A stretch of 11,577 bases of DNA from JADGRQ01 sp041476585 (GTDB lineage Bacteria; Pseudomonadota; Gammaproteobacteria; Burkholderiales; SG8-39). Under the pieces are notes generated by a model, which was given only the letters and a program-made list of their open reading frames with translations, did no database searches and had not been told where the DNA came from. The translations under genes were made by a program, and so were the position numbers. Location of the stretch: contig JBGOTT010000104.1 of assembly GCA_041476585.1 (NCBI GenBank), forward strand, positions 1-11,577, given 5' to 3'. Every line of letters starts with the position of its first letter. The first letter of the stretch is position 1. Shown here in pieces: positions 1-7,152 of this stretch.

Positions 1-914
1 CGCGCGTGTACGCCAACGCGCTCTCGCGCGAAGTCAATTTCAAGCAGATGATGGATCGAGGGCCCAAGCTGTCCACGATCGAGGTGCGCTTGAAGGACAT
101 GGACCGCATGGGCATCGACATCCAGGCCGTGTCCCCGGCGCCGAACCAGTTGTCCTACTGGGCCGAGCCGGGCTTTGGCCTGGAGATTTCGCGCATGGTG
201 AACGACCGCCTCGCCGAAATCGTCGCGACCTGGCCCGAGCGCTTCGTCGGGCTGGGAACCGTGCCGCTGCAGAACGTCGACCTGGCGGTCGCCGAGCTGG
301 AACGCTGCGTGAAGAAGCTCGGCCTGCGCGGCGTGGAGATCAATCCGAACGTCAACGGAATGGATCTCACCGACCCGAGGTTGAAACTGGAGAAATTCTT
401 CGCCAAGGTGCAGGAGCTCGGCGTGGTGATCTTCATGCACCCGCTGGGGTTCACGCAGGGCGAGCGGCTGATGGACCATTACTTCAACAACGTCATCGGC
501 AACCCTCTGGAGACGTCGGTCGCGGTAAGCCACCTGATCTTCGACGGGGTCATGGAAAGGCACCCGAAGCTGAAGATCGTGCTACCGCATGCGGGAGGCT
601 ACCTTGCCCACTACTGGGCGCGCATGGATCACGCGTACCGCGCCCGGCCCGACTGCCACACCATTATCAAGAAGACGCCGACGAGCTACCTCCGGAAATT
701 CTATTTCGACACCATCACCTTCGACCGCGACATGCTGCGCCACCTGATCGACAAGTGGGGCGACGAGCACGTGCTGCTGGGTACGGACTACCCGTACGAC
801 ATGGGGGAAGTGGACCCGGTCGGGCTGATCGAGAGCGTAGCGCGCCTCGGCCGCGCCGAGAAGGATCGGATCATGGGAGGAAATGCGGCGCGGCTGCTCG
901 GGATCAAGCGGTGA
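1..914 (+). CDS. ACMSD-type amidohydrolase, 5' partial
   Basis: A metal-dependent TIM-barrel hydrolase/decarboxylase of the amidohydrolase superfamily. The frame is open from the window edge, so the real start lies upstream. The GTG at position 6 is internal, because the N-terminal metal-binding H-x-H strand found in this family is absent. Counting from that GTG, visible signatures are MHPLG (His about 145), LPHAGG (His about 195) and LLGTDYPYD (Asp about 261). These match the metal and catalytic positions of 2-amino-3-carboxymuconate-6-semialdehyde decarboxylase (ACMSD). The segment between them (GNPLET, then FDGVMERHPKLK) also follows the ACMSD pattern. Family members decarboxylate or hydrolyse aromatic-derived acids in the cytoplasm; the substrate here cannot be read from sequence. 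The next gene starts 29 bases downstream on the same strand, suggesting co-transcription. Family assignment is firm; ACMSD activity itself is not, since resorcylate decarboxylases and oxalomesaconate hydratases are relatives. Confidence 0.88.
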   Translation, partial: RVYANALSREVNFKQMMDRGPKLSTIEVRLKDMDRMGIDIQAVSPAPNQLSYWAEPGFGLEISRMVNDRLAEIVATWPERFVGLGTVPLQNVDLAVAELERCVKKLGLRGVEINPNVNGMDLTDPRLKLEKFFAKVQELGVVIFMHPLGFTQGERLMDHYFNNVIGNPLETSVAVSHLIFDGVMERHPKLKIVLPHAGGYLAHYWARMDHAYRARPDCHTIIKKTPTSYLRKFYFDTITFDRDMLRHLIDKWGDEHVLLGTDYPYDMGEVDPVGLIESVARLGRAEKDRIMGGNAARLLGIKR

Positions 915-943
915 GCGCGCCGAAAAACCGAAAGGAATTGAAC

Positions 944-1861
944 ATGCCGGCACAGTGGGTAGGAATGATCGGTCTTGGAATCATGGGCTCGGCCATGTCG
1001 GCCAATCTCGTCAAGGCCGGATTCGCCGTTACCGGATACGATCCGGTCGCGGCACGCCGTTCAGCGCTCGTCCGCGCCGGCGGGCGCGCCGTCCGGAGCA
1101 CCGCTGATGTGGCCAAACGAGCGGCGATCGTCATCACTTCGCTGCCCTCATCCGAGGCATTGGCTGAAGCAAGCGCCGAACTCGCCCGGGCCGGCCGGCG
1201 GGGCCAGATCGTCATCGAGGCAAGCACGCTGCCGATCGAAGTCAAGCAAGCGGCGCGAAAACTTCTTGCCCCGCGCGGCATCACGCTGCTCGACTGCCCG
1301 TTGAGCGGGACAGGCGCGCAGGCGCGCAACAGGGACCTCGTCGTCTACGCAAGCGGTGAGCGCGGGGCGTACCGGAAATGCGCCGCCGTGTTCGAAGGAT
1401 TCGCGCGTGCCCACTACCGGGTCGGCCCGTTCGGCGACGGCTCGAAAATGAAATTCGTTGCCAATCTCCTGGTTGCCATACACAACGTGGCCGCGGCCGA
1501 AGCGATGGTTCTCGGCATCAAGGCCGGCCTGGATCCCGCGCAGGTGCTGAAAATCATCTCGAGCGGAGCGGGCACTTCGCGGATGCTCGAAGTGCGCGGC
1601 CCGATGATGGTGAAAAGCGACTACTCGGACGCAACGATGAAGGTATCGGTATGGCAGAAGGACATGAAGATCATCGGCGATTACGCGCGCTCGATCGACT
1701 GCCCCACACCGCTGTTCCTCGCCACCGCCCCGCTGTATACCGCGGCCATGGCCATGGGCCGGGGCAGCGAGGACACTGCATCGGTGTGCGCGGTGCTGGA
1801 GGAGATGGCGGGCAGCGGGAGAAGCGGGAAAGCACACCGTCGCGGACGCAAGCGAATCTGA
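944..1861 (+). CDS. NAD(P)-dependent beta-hydroxyacid dehydrogenase (HIBADH/GarR-like)
   Basis: A cytoplasmic oxidoreductase of the 3-hydroxyisobutyrate dehydrogenase / tartronate-semialdehyde reductase family, 305 residues, normal for the family. The N-terminal Rossmann fold carries GLGIMG (residues 10-15). The substrate-binding signature is DCPLSG (117-122). The catalytic signature GDGSKMKFVANL places the expected Lys at 170 and Asn at 174. The C-terminal all-helical domain follows. The ATG at 944 was chosen because AAAGGA at 931-936 lies 7 bases upstream and because it begins directly at the Rossmann fold. An in-frame start at 755 would overlap the preceding gene deeply and add residues without family character. 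The last 15 or so residues are Arg/Lys/Gly-rich and look like a non-conserved tail. Likely substrates are small beta-hydroxy acids or their semialdehydes; which one is unknown. Its position behind an ACMSD-like gene suggests one catabolic pathway. Confidence 0.9.
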   Translation: MPAQWVGMIGLGIMGSAMSANLVKAGFAVTGYDPVAARRSALVRAGGRAVRSTADVAKRAAIVITSLPSSEALAEASAELARAGRRGQIVIEASTLPIEVKQAARKLLAPRGITLLDCPLSGTGAQARNRDLVVYASGERGAYRKCAAVFEGFARAHYRVGPFGDGSKMKFVANLLVAIHNVAAAEAMVLGIKAGLDPAQVLKIISSGAGTSRMLEVRGPMMVKSDYSDATMKVSVWQKDMKIIGDYARSIDCPTPLFLATAPLYTAAMAMGRGSEDTASVCAVLEEMAGSGRSGKAHRRGRKRI

Positions 1862-1975
1862 AGCCGGTATTGCAGCAAGTGGTTTGCCTCACCAGACCGC
1901 GAATGCTCTAATCGAGGTTCGCGCAAGTCCATAACGCGTCATTCGCCCGCCGCAATTCAACCCAAGGCCACCCCC

Positions 1976-3040
1976 ATGAATCAACTCGGAGCAGCAATCG
2001 TCGGAACAGGCTGGTGCGGCGGAATCCGGGCCGAAATCTGTGCGGCGAATCCCCTGGTCAAGAGCCTGCATCTCGCCGAGATCCGGCCGGAGCGTCTGGC
2101 GGAGGTCGCAACAGCGACGCTCGCCCGCACTGCGACCGGCGACTATCGCGAACTGCTCAAGATCGATGAAATCGAGGCGGTCTACGTCTGCGCCACGCCG
2201 GAGACGACGCACTACCCCATGGCGCGGGACTTTCTCGCTGCGGGCAAACACGTGTTCCTCGAGAAACCCATCGCGCTGGAGCTCGCACAGGCCGACGAAC
2301 TCGTCGCGCTGGCGCGCAACAATCGTCTCAAGTTCACCATCGGCTACTCGCAGCGTTTCAACCCCAAGTTTGCCTACGTGAGGAAATCCATTCGCGAGGG
2401 CACGATCGGCCGGCCGGTCAGCGCGCTGGTCAGCCGTCACATCACGCGCAACCTCGGCAGGAAGATCTCCGCGCGCGTGAAGCTCTCGCCTGCCGCGATG
2501 GAATCCACCCACGACCTGGATTTCATCCTTTGGTGCCTGGAGCCGGCGAAACCCGTTCGCGTCTACTCCCAGGCCAATTACGGGGTCATGCAGGAAACCA
2601 CCGGCGCGCCGATCGCGGACACACAGTGGATTACGGTCACCATGGACAGCGGGATGTCCTTCGTGGTGGGCGGTGGATGGACCCTGCCGCCGGGATATCC
2701 GAATTTCTCGACCACATGGATAGAGATGATCGGAACCGATGGCGCGGTCATGGTCGACGACAGCCACCGCGACGTGGTGCTGAACACCATGCAGAAGGGC
2801 ATGGTGTTGCCGATGTCGACCATGCCGGGAGAACCCGTCGATCACACCTATGCGGGCCCCATGGCCGCCGAGACCGTCCATTTCCTCGAGGCGGTGGCCC
2901 TGGACCGCCCCGTGATGGTGACCCCCGAGCACGCGCGCATGGTGATGGAGGTCTATATCGCTGCCGACCGGTCGGCCGAGCGTAACGAGCCGGTATCGCT
3001 GCCGCTGACGGCGCCCAAGCCGGTGCGCGCCGCGGCGTAA
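1976..3040 (+). CDS. Gfo/Idh/MocA family oxidoreductase (first of a tandem pair)
   Basis: A 354-residue NAD(P)-dependent oxidoreductase. The N-terminal Rossmann motif is GTGWCG (10-15). The nicotinamide-proximal EKP signature is at 96-98, in FLEKPIAL. GYSQRFNP (123-130) and the catalytic-type THDLD with His179 and Asp182 follow, and the C-terminal alpha/beta domain completes the protein. The start ATG at 1976 has only a weak purine stretch (AAGG, from about 1964) before it. It is separated from the upstream dehydrogenase by 114 bases, so a promoter there is possible, although I see no convincing boxes. The family oxidises cyclic polyols, sugars or dihydrodiols; the substrate here is unknown. 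Phthalate dihydrodiol dehydrogenases and inositol dehydrogenases are among possible relatives, but nothing in the sequence selects one. A paralogue follows after 9 bases. Confidence 0.9.
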   Translation: MNQLGAAIVGTGWCGGIRAEICAANPLVKSLHLAEIRPERLAEVATATLARTATGDYRELLKIDEIEAVYVCATPETTHYPMARDFLAAGKHVFLEKPIALELAQADELVALARNNRLKFTIGYSQRFNPKFAYVRKSIREGTIGRPVSALVSRHITRNLGRKISARVKLSPAAMESTHDLDFILWCLEPAKPVRVYSQANYGVMQETTGAPIADTQWITVTMDSGMSFVVGGGWTLPPGYPNFSTTWIEMIGTDGAVMVDDSHRDVVLNTMQKGMVLPMSTMPGEPVDHTYAGPMAAETVHFLEAVALDRPVMVTPEHARMVMEVYIAADRSAERNEPVSLPLTAPKPVRAAA

Positions 3041-3049
3041 GACGATCGA

Positions 3050-4162
3050 ATGCCGAAGAAAAACCCCAAGCGAATCGGCCTCGCGATTATCGGGGCAGGA
3101 CGTGTCGGACAGTTTCGCGGCGAAGTCGCAGCGCGCCATCCCCAGGTCGATTTCATCGGCCTGGCGGACATCAAGCCGGACCGGCTCAAGTGCGTGGGGG
3201 AAAAGGTCGGCGCCGAATTCCTGACTGCCGACTACCGGGAATTGCTGGCGCGGCCGGAAGTCACCGCGGTGGTCGTTGCCACCGACGAGCATCTGCATGT
3301 CGCCCCGATCCTTGACGCGGTGGAGCGGGGACTGCCCCTGTTCATCGAAAAACCACTGGCGACCGAGCTTGCCGACTCGGAACGGGTGTTCAAGGCGATC
3401 GAGAAGTCCGGGGTGGACGCGGTCGTGGGCTATACGCAACGGTTTCGCCGGCGCTGGCTTGCGGCGAAGGAGAAGGTACGAACGGGCCAGCTGGGTGATG
3501 TGACCATGGTGACCTCCCGGGCCTTCATGAACCGGCTCGTCGCGCTGGACAACTACAAGCGCACCAGCGACCCCACGCGCATTTCGCCGATGGTGATTTC
3601 CGGAACCCATGCGCTGGACATCGTCATGTGGATGATGGAGGCAAAGCGGCCAGTAGAAATCTATGCGCGTTCCGTGGACCGTGCGCTCGGCCCGATTTGC
3701 AATGGAACGGACGGCACGGCCGGCCTGATCACTTTCGAGGATGGCAGCCTGTACCACGCGTCCATCTCCTGGGCGCTACCGGTGATCTGGCCCGGCGCGG
3801 TCTATAGCCTCGATGTGGGTATCGTCGGAACCGAAGGAGTGCTTACCATCGACGATACGCACCGGGATATCGTGCTCGCGACCACCCGCCCGCAGTCCGA
3901 GGGCTACGCGCCCGACGCCAATCGCCGCGTCGATTTTCTGGGAAGCTATCCGCCCGGAGACATCGCATTCGGGGAGTTGCGCGGTCCCATGCGGGAGGAA
4001 ACCGAACAGTGGCTCAACCGCATATCGCTCGGCCTGCCCACCCAGCACGCCACCGCCGCTGAGGCGCATAATCGCCTGATGCTGACGAAGGCATTCGATC
4101 TGTCGGCCAGGCGCAGAAAACCCGTTACGCTGCCTATTGCTCCGCAAGACGATAGCGCCTGA
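3050..4162 (+). CDS. Gfo/Idh/MocA family oxidoreductase (second of a tandem pair)
   Basis: A 370-residue homologue of the preceding gene. Visible signatures are GAGRVG (15-20), EKPLA starting at Glu100, GYTQRFRRRW (about 127-136) and GTHALD with His187 and Asp190. Both paralogues share a C-terminal block of the form T-(D/E)-G-x-x-x-x-D-D-(S/T)-H-R-D-(V/I)-V-L, which supports origin by tandem duplication followed by strong divergence. The start ATG lies 9 bases after the previous stop, without a clear Shine-Dalgarno. Translational coupling is therefore likely. Reaction class is NAD(P)-dependent oxidation or reduction of a hydroxyl or keto group in the cytoplasm. The two enzymes may act on successive intermediates or form a heteromer; neither can be decided from sequence. 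Confidence 0.9.
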   Translation: MPKKNPKRIGLAIIGAGRVGQFRGEVAARHPQVDFIGLADIKPDRLKCVGEKVGAEFLTADYRELLARPEVTAVVVATDEHLHVAPILDAVERGLPLFIEKPLATELADSERVFKAIEKSGVDAVVGYTQRFRRRWLAAKEKVRTGQLGDVTMVTSRAFMNRLVALDNYKRTSDPTRISPMVISGTHALDIVMWMMEAKRPVEIYARSVDRALGPICNGTDGTAGLITFEDGSLYHASISWALPVIWPGAVYSLDVGIVGTEGVLTIDDTHRDIVLATTRPQSEGYAPDANRRVDFLGSYPPGDIAFGELRGPMREETEQWLNRISLGLPTQHATAAEAHNRLMLTKAFDLSARRRKPVTLPIAPQDDSA

Positions 4163-4197
4163 TGGTCTTGAACCATTGAAGCTGAACGCAAACGGAT

Positions 4198-4202
4198 AGG
4201 AG
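4198..4202 (+). promoter_or_regulatory. Shine-Dalgarno deciding the start of the Bug-family gene
   Basis: AGGAG lies 1 base before the ATG at 4204 but 7 bases before the in-frame ATG at 4210. The spacing favours 4210 as the used start. Confidence 0.6.
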
Positions 4203-4209
4203 CATGACC

Positions 4210-5202
4210 ATGCGGCTACTCAAGGCTTGCGCAGCCGCACTGGCCGGTATGACCCTGGGAATCGCGCCGGGCATAACGATGGCGCAATCCGCGGCGCTCT
4301 ATCCGCAGAAGCCCGTACGCATGATCATTCCGTTTGCACCGGGCGGTGCCTCGGATTTTGCGGGCCGCATCATCACCCCGAGATTGAGCGAGCTGTTGGG
4401 GCAACAGGTCGTGATCGAGAACCGCGCTGGCGCCTCGGGCAATATCGGCATGGAGGCCGCTGCCAAGGCGCCCGCCGACGGCTATACGATCTACCTCGGC
4501 AACATCGGCACCATCTCGATCAACCCGGCCGTCTTCCCGGGCCTGCCGGGCAATCCCGCCAAGGACTTCATACCGGTATCGCTGGTGGCGGAGCTGCCGA
4601 GCATTCTGGTCGCCAATCCGAGCCTGGCCGCGAACACCGTCGGCGAACTGGTGGCGATGGCGAAATCGAAGCCCGGAGAGCTGAATTTCGCCTCGCCGGG
4701 CTCCAGCACGCTCAACCGCCTGGAGATGGAGCAACTGATGAGGGCAGCAGGCGTGAAAATGGTTCACGTGCCCTATAAAGGGGGCGCCGGCCCGGCGGTC
4801 ACCGGACTGCTGGGCGGCGAAACACAGGTGATGTTCGTGACCCTCTCCTCGGCGATCAACTTCGTCAAGGCGAACCGGCTGAAGGCATTCGCAGTCACCT
4901 CGTCCAAGCGCATCGAGGCGCTGCCGCAGGTGCCGACCATGATCGAGTCGGGCTATCCCGATTTCGTGACCAGTTCCTGGCAGGGCGTATTCGTCCCGGC
5001 GGATACCCCGCGCCCGGTCGTGGCAAGGCTGCATGACGCATTGCGCAGGACCCTGGACATTTCAGAGGTGAAGCTGCGGTTTGCCAATGGCGGCGCGCTG
5101 GCAGTTTCGAGCGCGACGCCCGAGGAGTTCATGACCTACGTCAAATCCGAGTCCGATCGCTGGGGCAGAGCGGTGAAAGACTCGGGAGCGAGCATCGATT
5201 GA
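4210..5202 (+). CDS. Bug-family (TctC) tripartite tricarboxylate transporter substrate-binding protein
   Basis: A periplasmic solute-binding protein of 330 residues, typical for the Bug family abundant in Burkholderiales. A Sec signal peptide is visible: basic MRLLK, a hydrophobic stretch to about residue 23, and likely cleavage near the MA-QSA region (about residue 25). The mature start shows the family hallmark YPQKPVRMIIPFAPGG (about 31-46), followed by an Asp at 49 and NRAGASGNIG (71-80). HVPYKGG in the middle and GYPDF...WQGVFVPADTP (about 238-257) also match the family. Bug proteins bind carboxylic acids or amides such as citrate, glutamate, nicotinate or terephthalate; the ligand is unknown here. 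An alternative ATG at 4204 adds two residues. Membrane partners TctA/TctB are absent nearby, which is usual for Bug genes. Its position right after the dehydrogenases suggests the ligand feeds this pathway. Confidence 0.93.
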   Translation: MRLLKACAAALAGMTLGIAPGITMAQSAALYPQKPVRMIIPFAPGGASDFAGRIITPRLSELLGQQVVIENRAGASGNIGMEAAAKAPADGYTIYLGNIGTISINPAVFPGLPGNPAKDFIPVSLVAELPSILVANPSLAANTVGELVAMAKSKPGELNFASPGSSTLNRLEMEQLMRAAGVKMVHVPYKGGAGPAVTGLLGGETQVMFVTLSSAINFVKANRLKAFAVTSSKRIEALPQVPTMIESGYPDFVTSSWQGVFVPADTPRPVVARLHDALRRTLDISEVKLRFANGGALAVSSATPEEFMTYVKSESDRWGRAVKDSGASID

Positions 5203-5313
5203 ACCCGTTGAATCAGCCTGTGCTTCAGAATCGAGTGCATGCATTGCTGATCGAAATATTTTCCGAACCTCCATGATCATCCGCATCTGACACGGGTGCG
5301 CGGCAACGCGATA

Positions 5314-5319
5314 AGGAGG
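5314..5319 (+). promoter_or_regulatory. Strong Shine-Dalgarno supporting a GTG start
   Basis: A perfect AGGAGG ends 7 bases before GTG at 5327. The later in-frame ATG at 5342 is too far away, so the GTG is the likely initiator. Confidence 0.75.
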
Positions 5320-5326
5320 AGCCATC

Positions 5327-6391
5327 GTGAGAACCAATCATATGAAGGCAGTCGCAGCGGGTTTTCTGAGCGCCGCTCTCGTATGCACGGCAGGATTTTC
5401 CGGACCAGCCGGAGCACAGGCCATGCCGGTCGTCGATGCGGTGGTGGGCAATAATTTCGGCCACCTGCCGATGTTCGTCGGCGTGGAGAAGGGCCTGTTC
5501 AAGAAGCACGGGGTCGATGTCCGGCTCAAAGTCGTGAACATCGGTTCGCAGATGGTGACTTCCATGCAAAAGCGCGAGGTCCAGATCGGCGACATGAGCG
5601 TGACCACGTTCCTGAAAGCGCGTCATGGGGGCGATCCGTTCCGCGTGATCGGCATCATCCAGAGCGACGCCACCCGCGCCAATGCCGACGAACCGCTGGC
5701 GATCGTGGCGAGCAAAGTATCGGGCGTGCGGCCCGGAGCCGTCGAAGCGCTGAAAGGCAAGCGAATCGGACTGGCCAGGGGCCAGACGTCGGACGAGTAC
5801 CTGAAGATGGTCCTCGCGCGGCGCAACATGAAGTACGAAGATGTTCAGATCGTGGATATCGGTAGTGCCAGCCCGACGCAACTCGTGTCCCTGCTGAAGG
5901 AGGGCAAGGCCGATGCCGTGGTCTGCTGGGAACCGTTCAACACCATGGTGCTTGAGCAGGTGCCCGAGTCCTATGTGGTCGTCCGGGGCGGTGGCCACCT
6001 TTCGTACGTCATGATCGCGACCTCGCACGAGCCGACCATTCAATCCAACCCGCAGATGATCCGCAATTTCGTCGCCGGCCTTGCCGCAGCATCGCAATAC
6101 ACGCGACAGAACCGCGCCGAGGCGGTCGAGATCTTCGCCAAGTGGGTGCCCGGCCTCGATCCGGCCGTCGGCAAGAAAGCGATCCAGCACATCAGCTACG
6201 ATCCGCGCATTTCCGCACCGCTCATGCAGGCCTTCGAAGCCGCTGAGGATGACGTCCTGAGAAACACCCTGAAGGGCGCACAGCGGCTCGACGTTCCGGC
6301 GCAGTTTTCGGCTTCTTTCATCGCCGACGTGCAAAAGACCAATCCGGAATATTTCAGCGATTTGCCGCCGCTGCCCGTGCAGAGCCGTTGA
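5327..6391 (+). CDS. SsuA/NMT1-like ABC transporter substrate-binding protein
   Basis: A periplasmic binding protein of 354 residues in the nitrate/sulfonate/taurine (SsuA, NMT1/THI5-like) superfamily. The signal peptide runs to about residue 30 (hydrophobic core, then GPAGA-QA). The mature part begins with the typical first lobe: GHLPMFVGVEKGLFKKHGVD (45-64), then a segment ending QIGDMSVT. A later hinge motif, ADAVVCWEPF (Trp200-Glu-Pro), is characteristic of this superfamily. GTG is the start because of the AGGAGG at 5314-5319. No SsuB-like ATPase or SsuC-like permease gene is visible, so the transporter is either encoded elsewhere or the protein serves another system. It is the last + gene of the run. 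What follows is a transporter remnant, so the locus may once have continued differently. Ligand unknown. Confidence 0.88.
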   Translation: MRTNHMKAVAAGFLSAALVCTAGFSGPAGAQAMPVVDAVVGNNFGHLPMFVGVEKGLFKKHGVDVRLKVVNIGSQMVTSMQKREVQIGDMSVTTFLKARHGGDPFRVIGIIQSDATRANADEPLAIVASKVSGVRPGAVEALKGKRIGLARGQTSDEYLKMVLARRNMKYEDVQIVDIGSASPTQLVSLLKEGKADAVVCWEPFNTMVLEQVPESYVVVRGGGHLSYVMIATSHEPTIQSNPQMIRNFVAGLAAASQYTRQNRAEAVEIFAKWVPGLDPAVGKKAIQHISYDPRISAPLMQAFEAAEDDVLRNTLKGAQRLDVPAQFSASFIADVQKTNPEYFSDLPPLPVQSR

Positions 6392-6414
6392 AGCGAGATA
6401 AATACCGCAACCGC

Positions 6415-6665
6415 ATGCGGCAGCAACGCGAGCACGGCGCGGTGACGGGCGCGCGCGCGCGGATATCCGATCCGATGCTGGCGGCAGTCTGCGCGCTCGG
6501 CATCACGCAGATCACGGCGCGGGGATATGGGTCGCCTCGATGAAGGGCTTGGCGCAGTTCGGCGGCCGCGTGGTCGAGATCGCTTTCGGCAGGAACCTGC
6601 GCGCGATCACCATCGCGCGCATCGCGGTCGGCCGTGCTGCCCGCCTCCTCGCGCCGGGCGGCGGC
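6415..6665 (+). pseudogene. Internally deleted major facilitator superfamily (MFS) transporter remnant
   Basis: Two short pieces of what appears to be one MFS transporter are fused. Reading from ATG 6415, the first piece gives a hydrophilic start and then DPMLAAVCALGITQITARG, resembling the first transmembrane helix of bacterial MFS proteins that carry LGxxQxxAWG. It meets a stop at 6541-6543. In another frame, starting about 6522, the sequence reads WVASMKGLAQFGGRVVEIAF then GRNL. This resembles the internal WIASLxGPAQVxGRVLEF-type segment of the same MFS subgroup, normally found well over a hundred residues later. The junction is therefore near 6520-6530, with most of the protein missing. 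The C-terminal part is also missing: the similarity fades by about 6632, and the convergent PII-like gene begins at 6666. The assignment rests on motif recall, not an alignment. Confidence 0.6.
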
Positions 6666-6965
6666 CTAGACGATCCGGTCGAGGGGCAGCTGAAACAGCC
6701 GGATCCTGTCCGCGGCGCGCTTGATCTCCAGGTTTGCCGCGGAGATTCCGTCGATCAGGCGCTCGAGCGGCGCTTCATCCTCGAACGCAACCATGATGAC
6801 GACGTTAGTGCTGCCGAACGATCTCGAACCGAGGTGGGGCTCCGTCCCGTGGCCCTTGCCTTTGGCGTGGTCCCAGCTCGTGAAGTAGTCGATGTCGTTG
6901 TCGTTGAGAAGCTGCATCGCACGCTCTGCGAAGTATTCGTTGCACACGATGAATGCCATCTTCAT
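6666..6965 (-). CDS. PII-like small regulatory protein
   Basis: A 99-residue protein with the size and strand order of the GlnB/PII-like superfamily. The start reads MKMAFIVCNEY, followed by a helix and then DYFTSWDHAKGKGHG-TEPHLGS. That segment occupies the place where PII proteins carry the T-loop and resembles small divergent PII-like proteins (the group sometimes labelled PG0179-like). STNVVIMVAFED and a final helix and strand ending in LFQLPLDRIV complete the fold. It lacks the canonical PII T-loop Tyr and signature patterns, so a nitrogen-signalling role should not be assumed; metal or nucleotide sensing is also reported in such outliers. An alternative ATG two codons later exists; neither start has a strong Shine-Dalgarno. 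It lies downstream of the mutase on the same strand, after a 187-base gap. Confidence 0.7.
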   Translation of the reverse strand: MKMAFIVCNEYFAERAMQLLNDNDIDYFTSWDHAKGKGHGTEPHLGSRSFGSTNVVIMVAFEDEAPLERLIDGISAANLEIKRAADRIRLFQLPLDRIV

Positions 6966-7152
6966 GACGTTGAGCTCACAGAGTTGGGCACGATCACCCT
7001 GCGCAATCGCGTCGCCTCGATCACCGTACGCTCGAGCCGATCCGGTTGCTTGACGCAGATCAAACCCGGATTGTCGATGGGCCTGGCGGCTAAGGCTGGT
7101 TCAACCCGGCCAGCACCGCCGCGCCCAGTTTCGAGCTCATGGCTTCAAGCCG
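6966..7152. other. Gene-poor interval with possible coding scraps
   Basis: No complete gene fits between the PII-like gene and the mutase. Two scraps are worth noting. On the - strand, 7140-7090 encodes a 16-codon reading frame starting 12 bases after the mutase stop (MSSKLGAAVLAG, then a quick stop). Its beginning resembles the N-terminus of MeaB-type mutase chaperones. On the + strand, 6981-7016 reads ELGTITLRNRVA, which resembles the N-terminal signature of old yellow enzyme flavoproteins. Both matches are short and could be chance. I see no terminator hairpin or RNA gene here. Confidence 0.3.

Noticed and set aside
755..943. Upstream start for the HIBADH-like gene
   Set aside because: It would overlap the amidohydrolase by about 160 bases and add sequence without family similarity; ATG 944 has a ribosome site and begins at the Rossmann fold.
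1889..3757. Long open reading frame on the - strand across the two Gfo/Idh/MocA genes
   Set aside because: It is antisense to two genes with clear family motifs, has a His/Arg/Asp-rich composition typical of shadow frames in GC-rich DNA, and shows no recognisable domain.
6411..6420. CCGCATGCGG palindrome after the SsuA-like gene as a terminator
   Set aside because: It is a short perfect palindrome without loop or T-tract, so it does not look like an intrinsic terminator.
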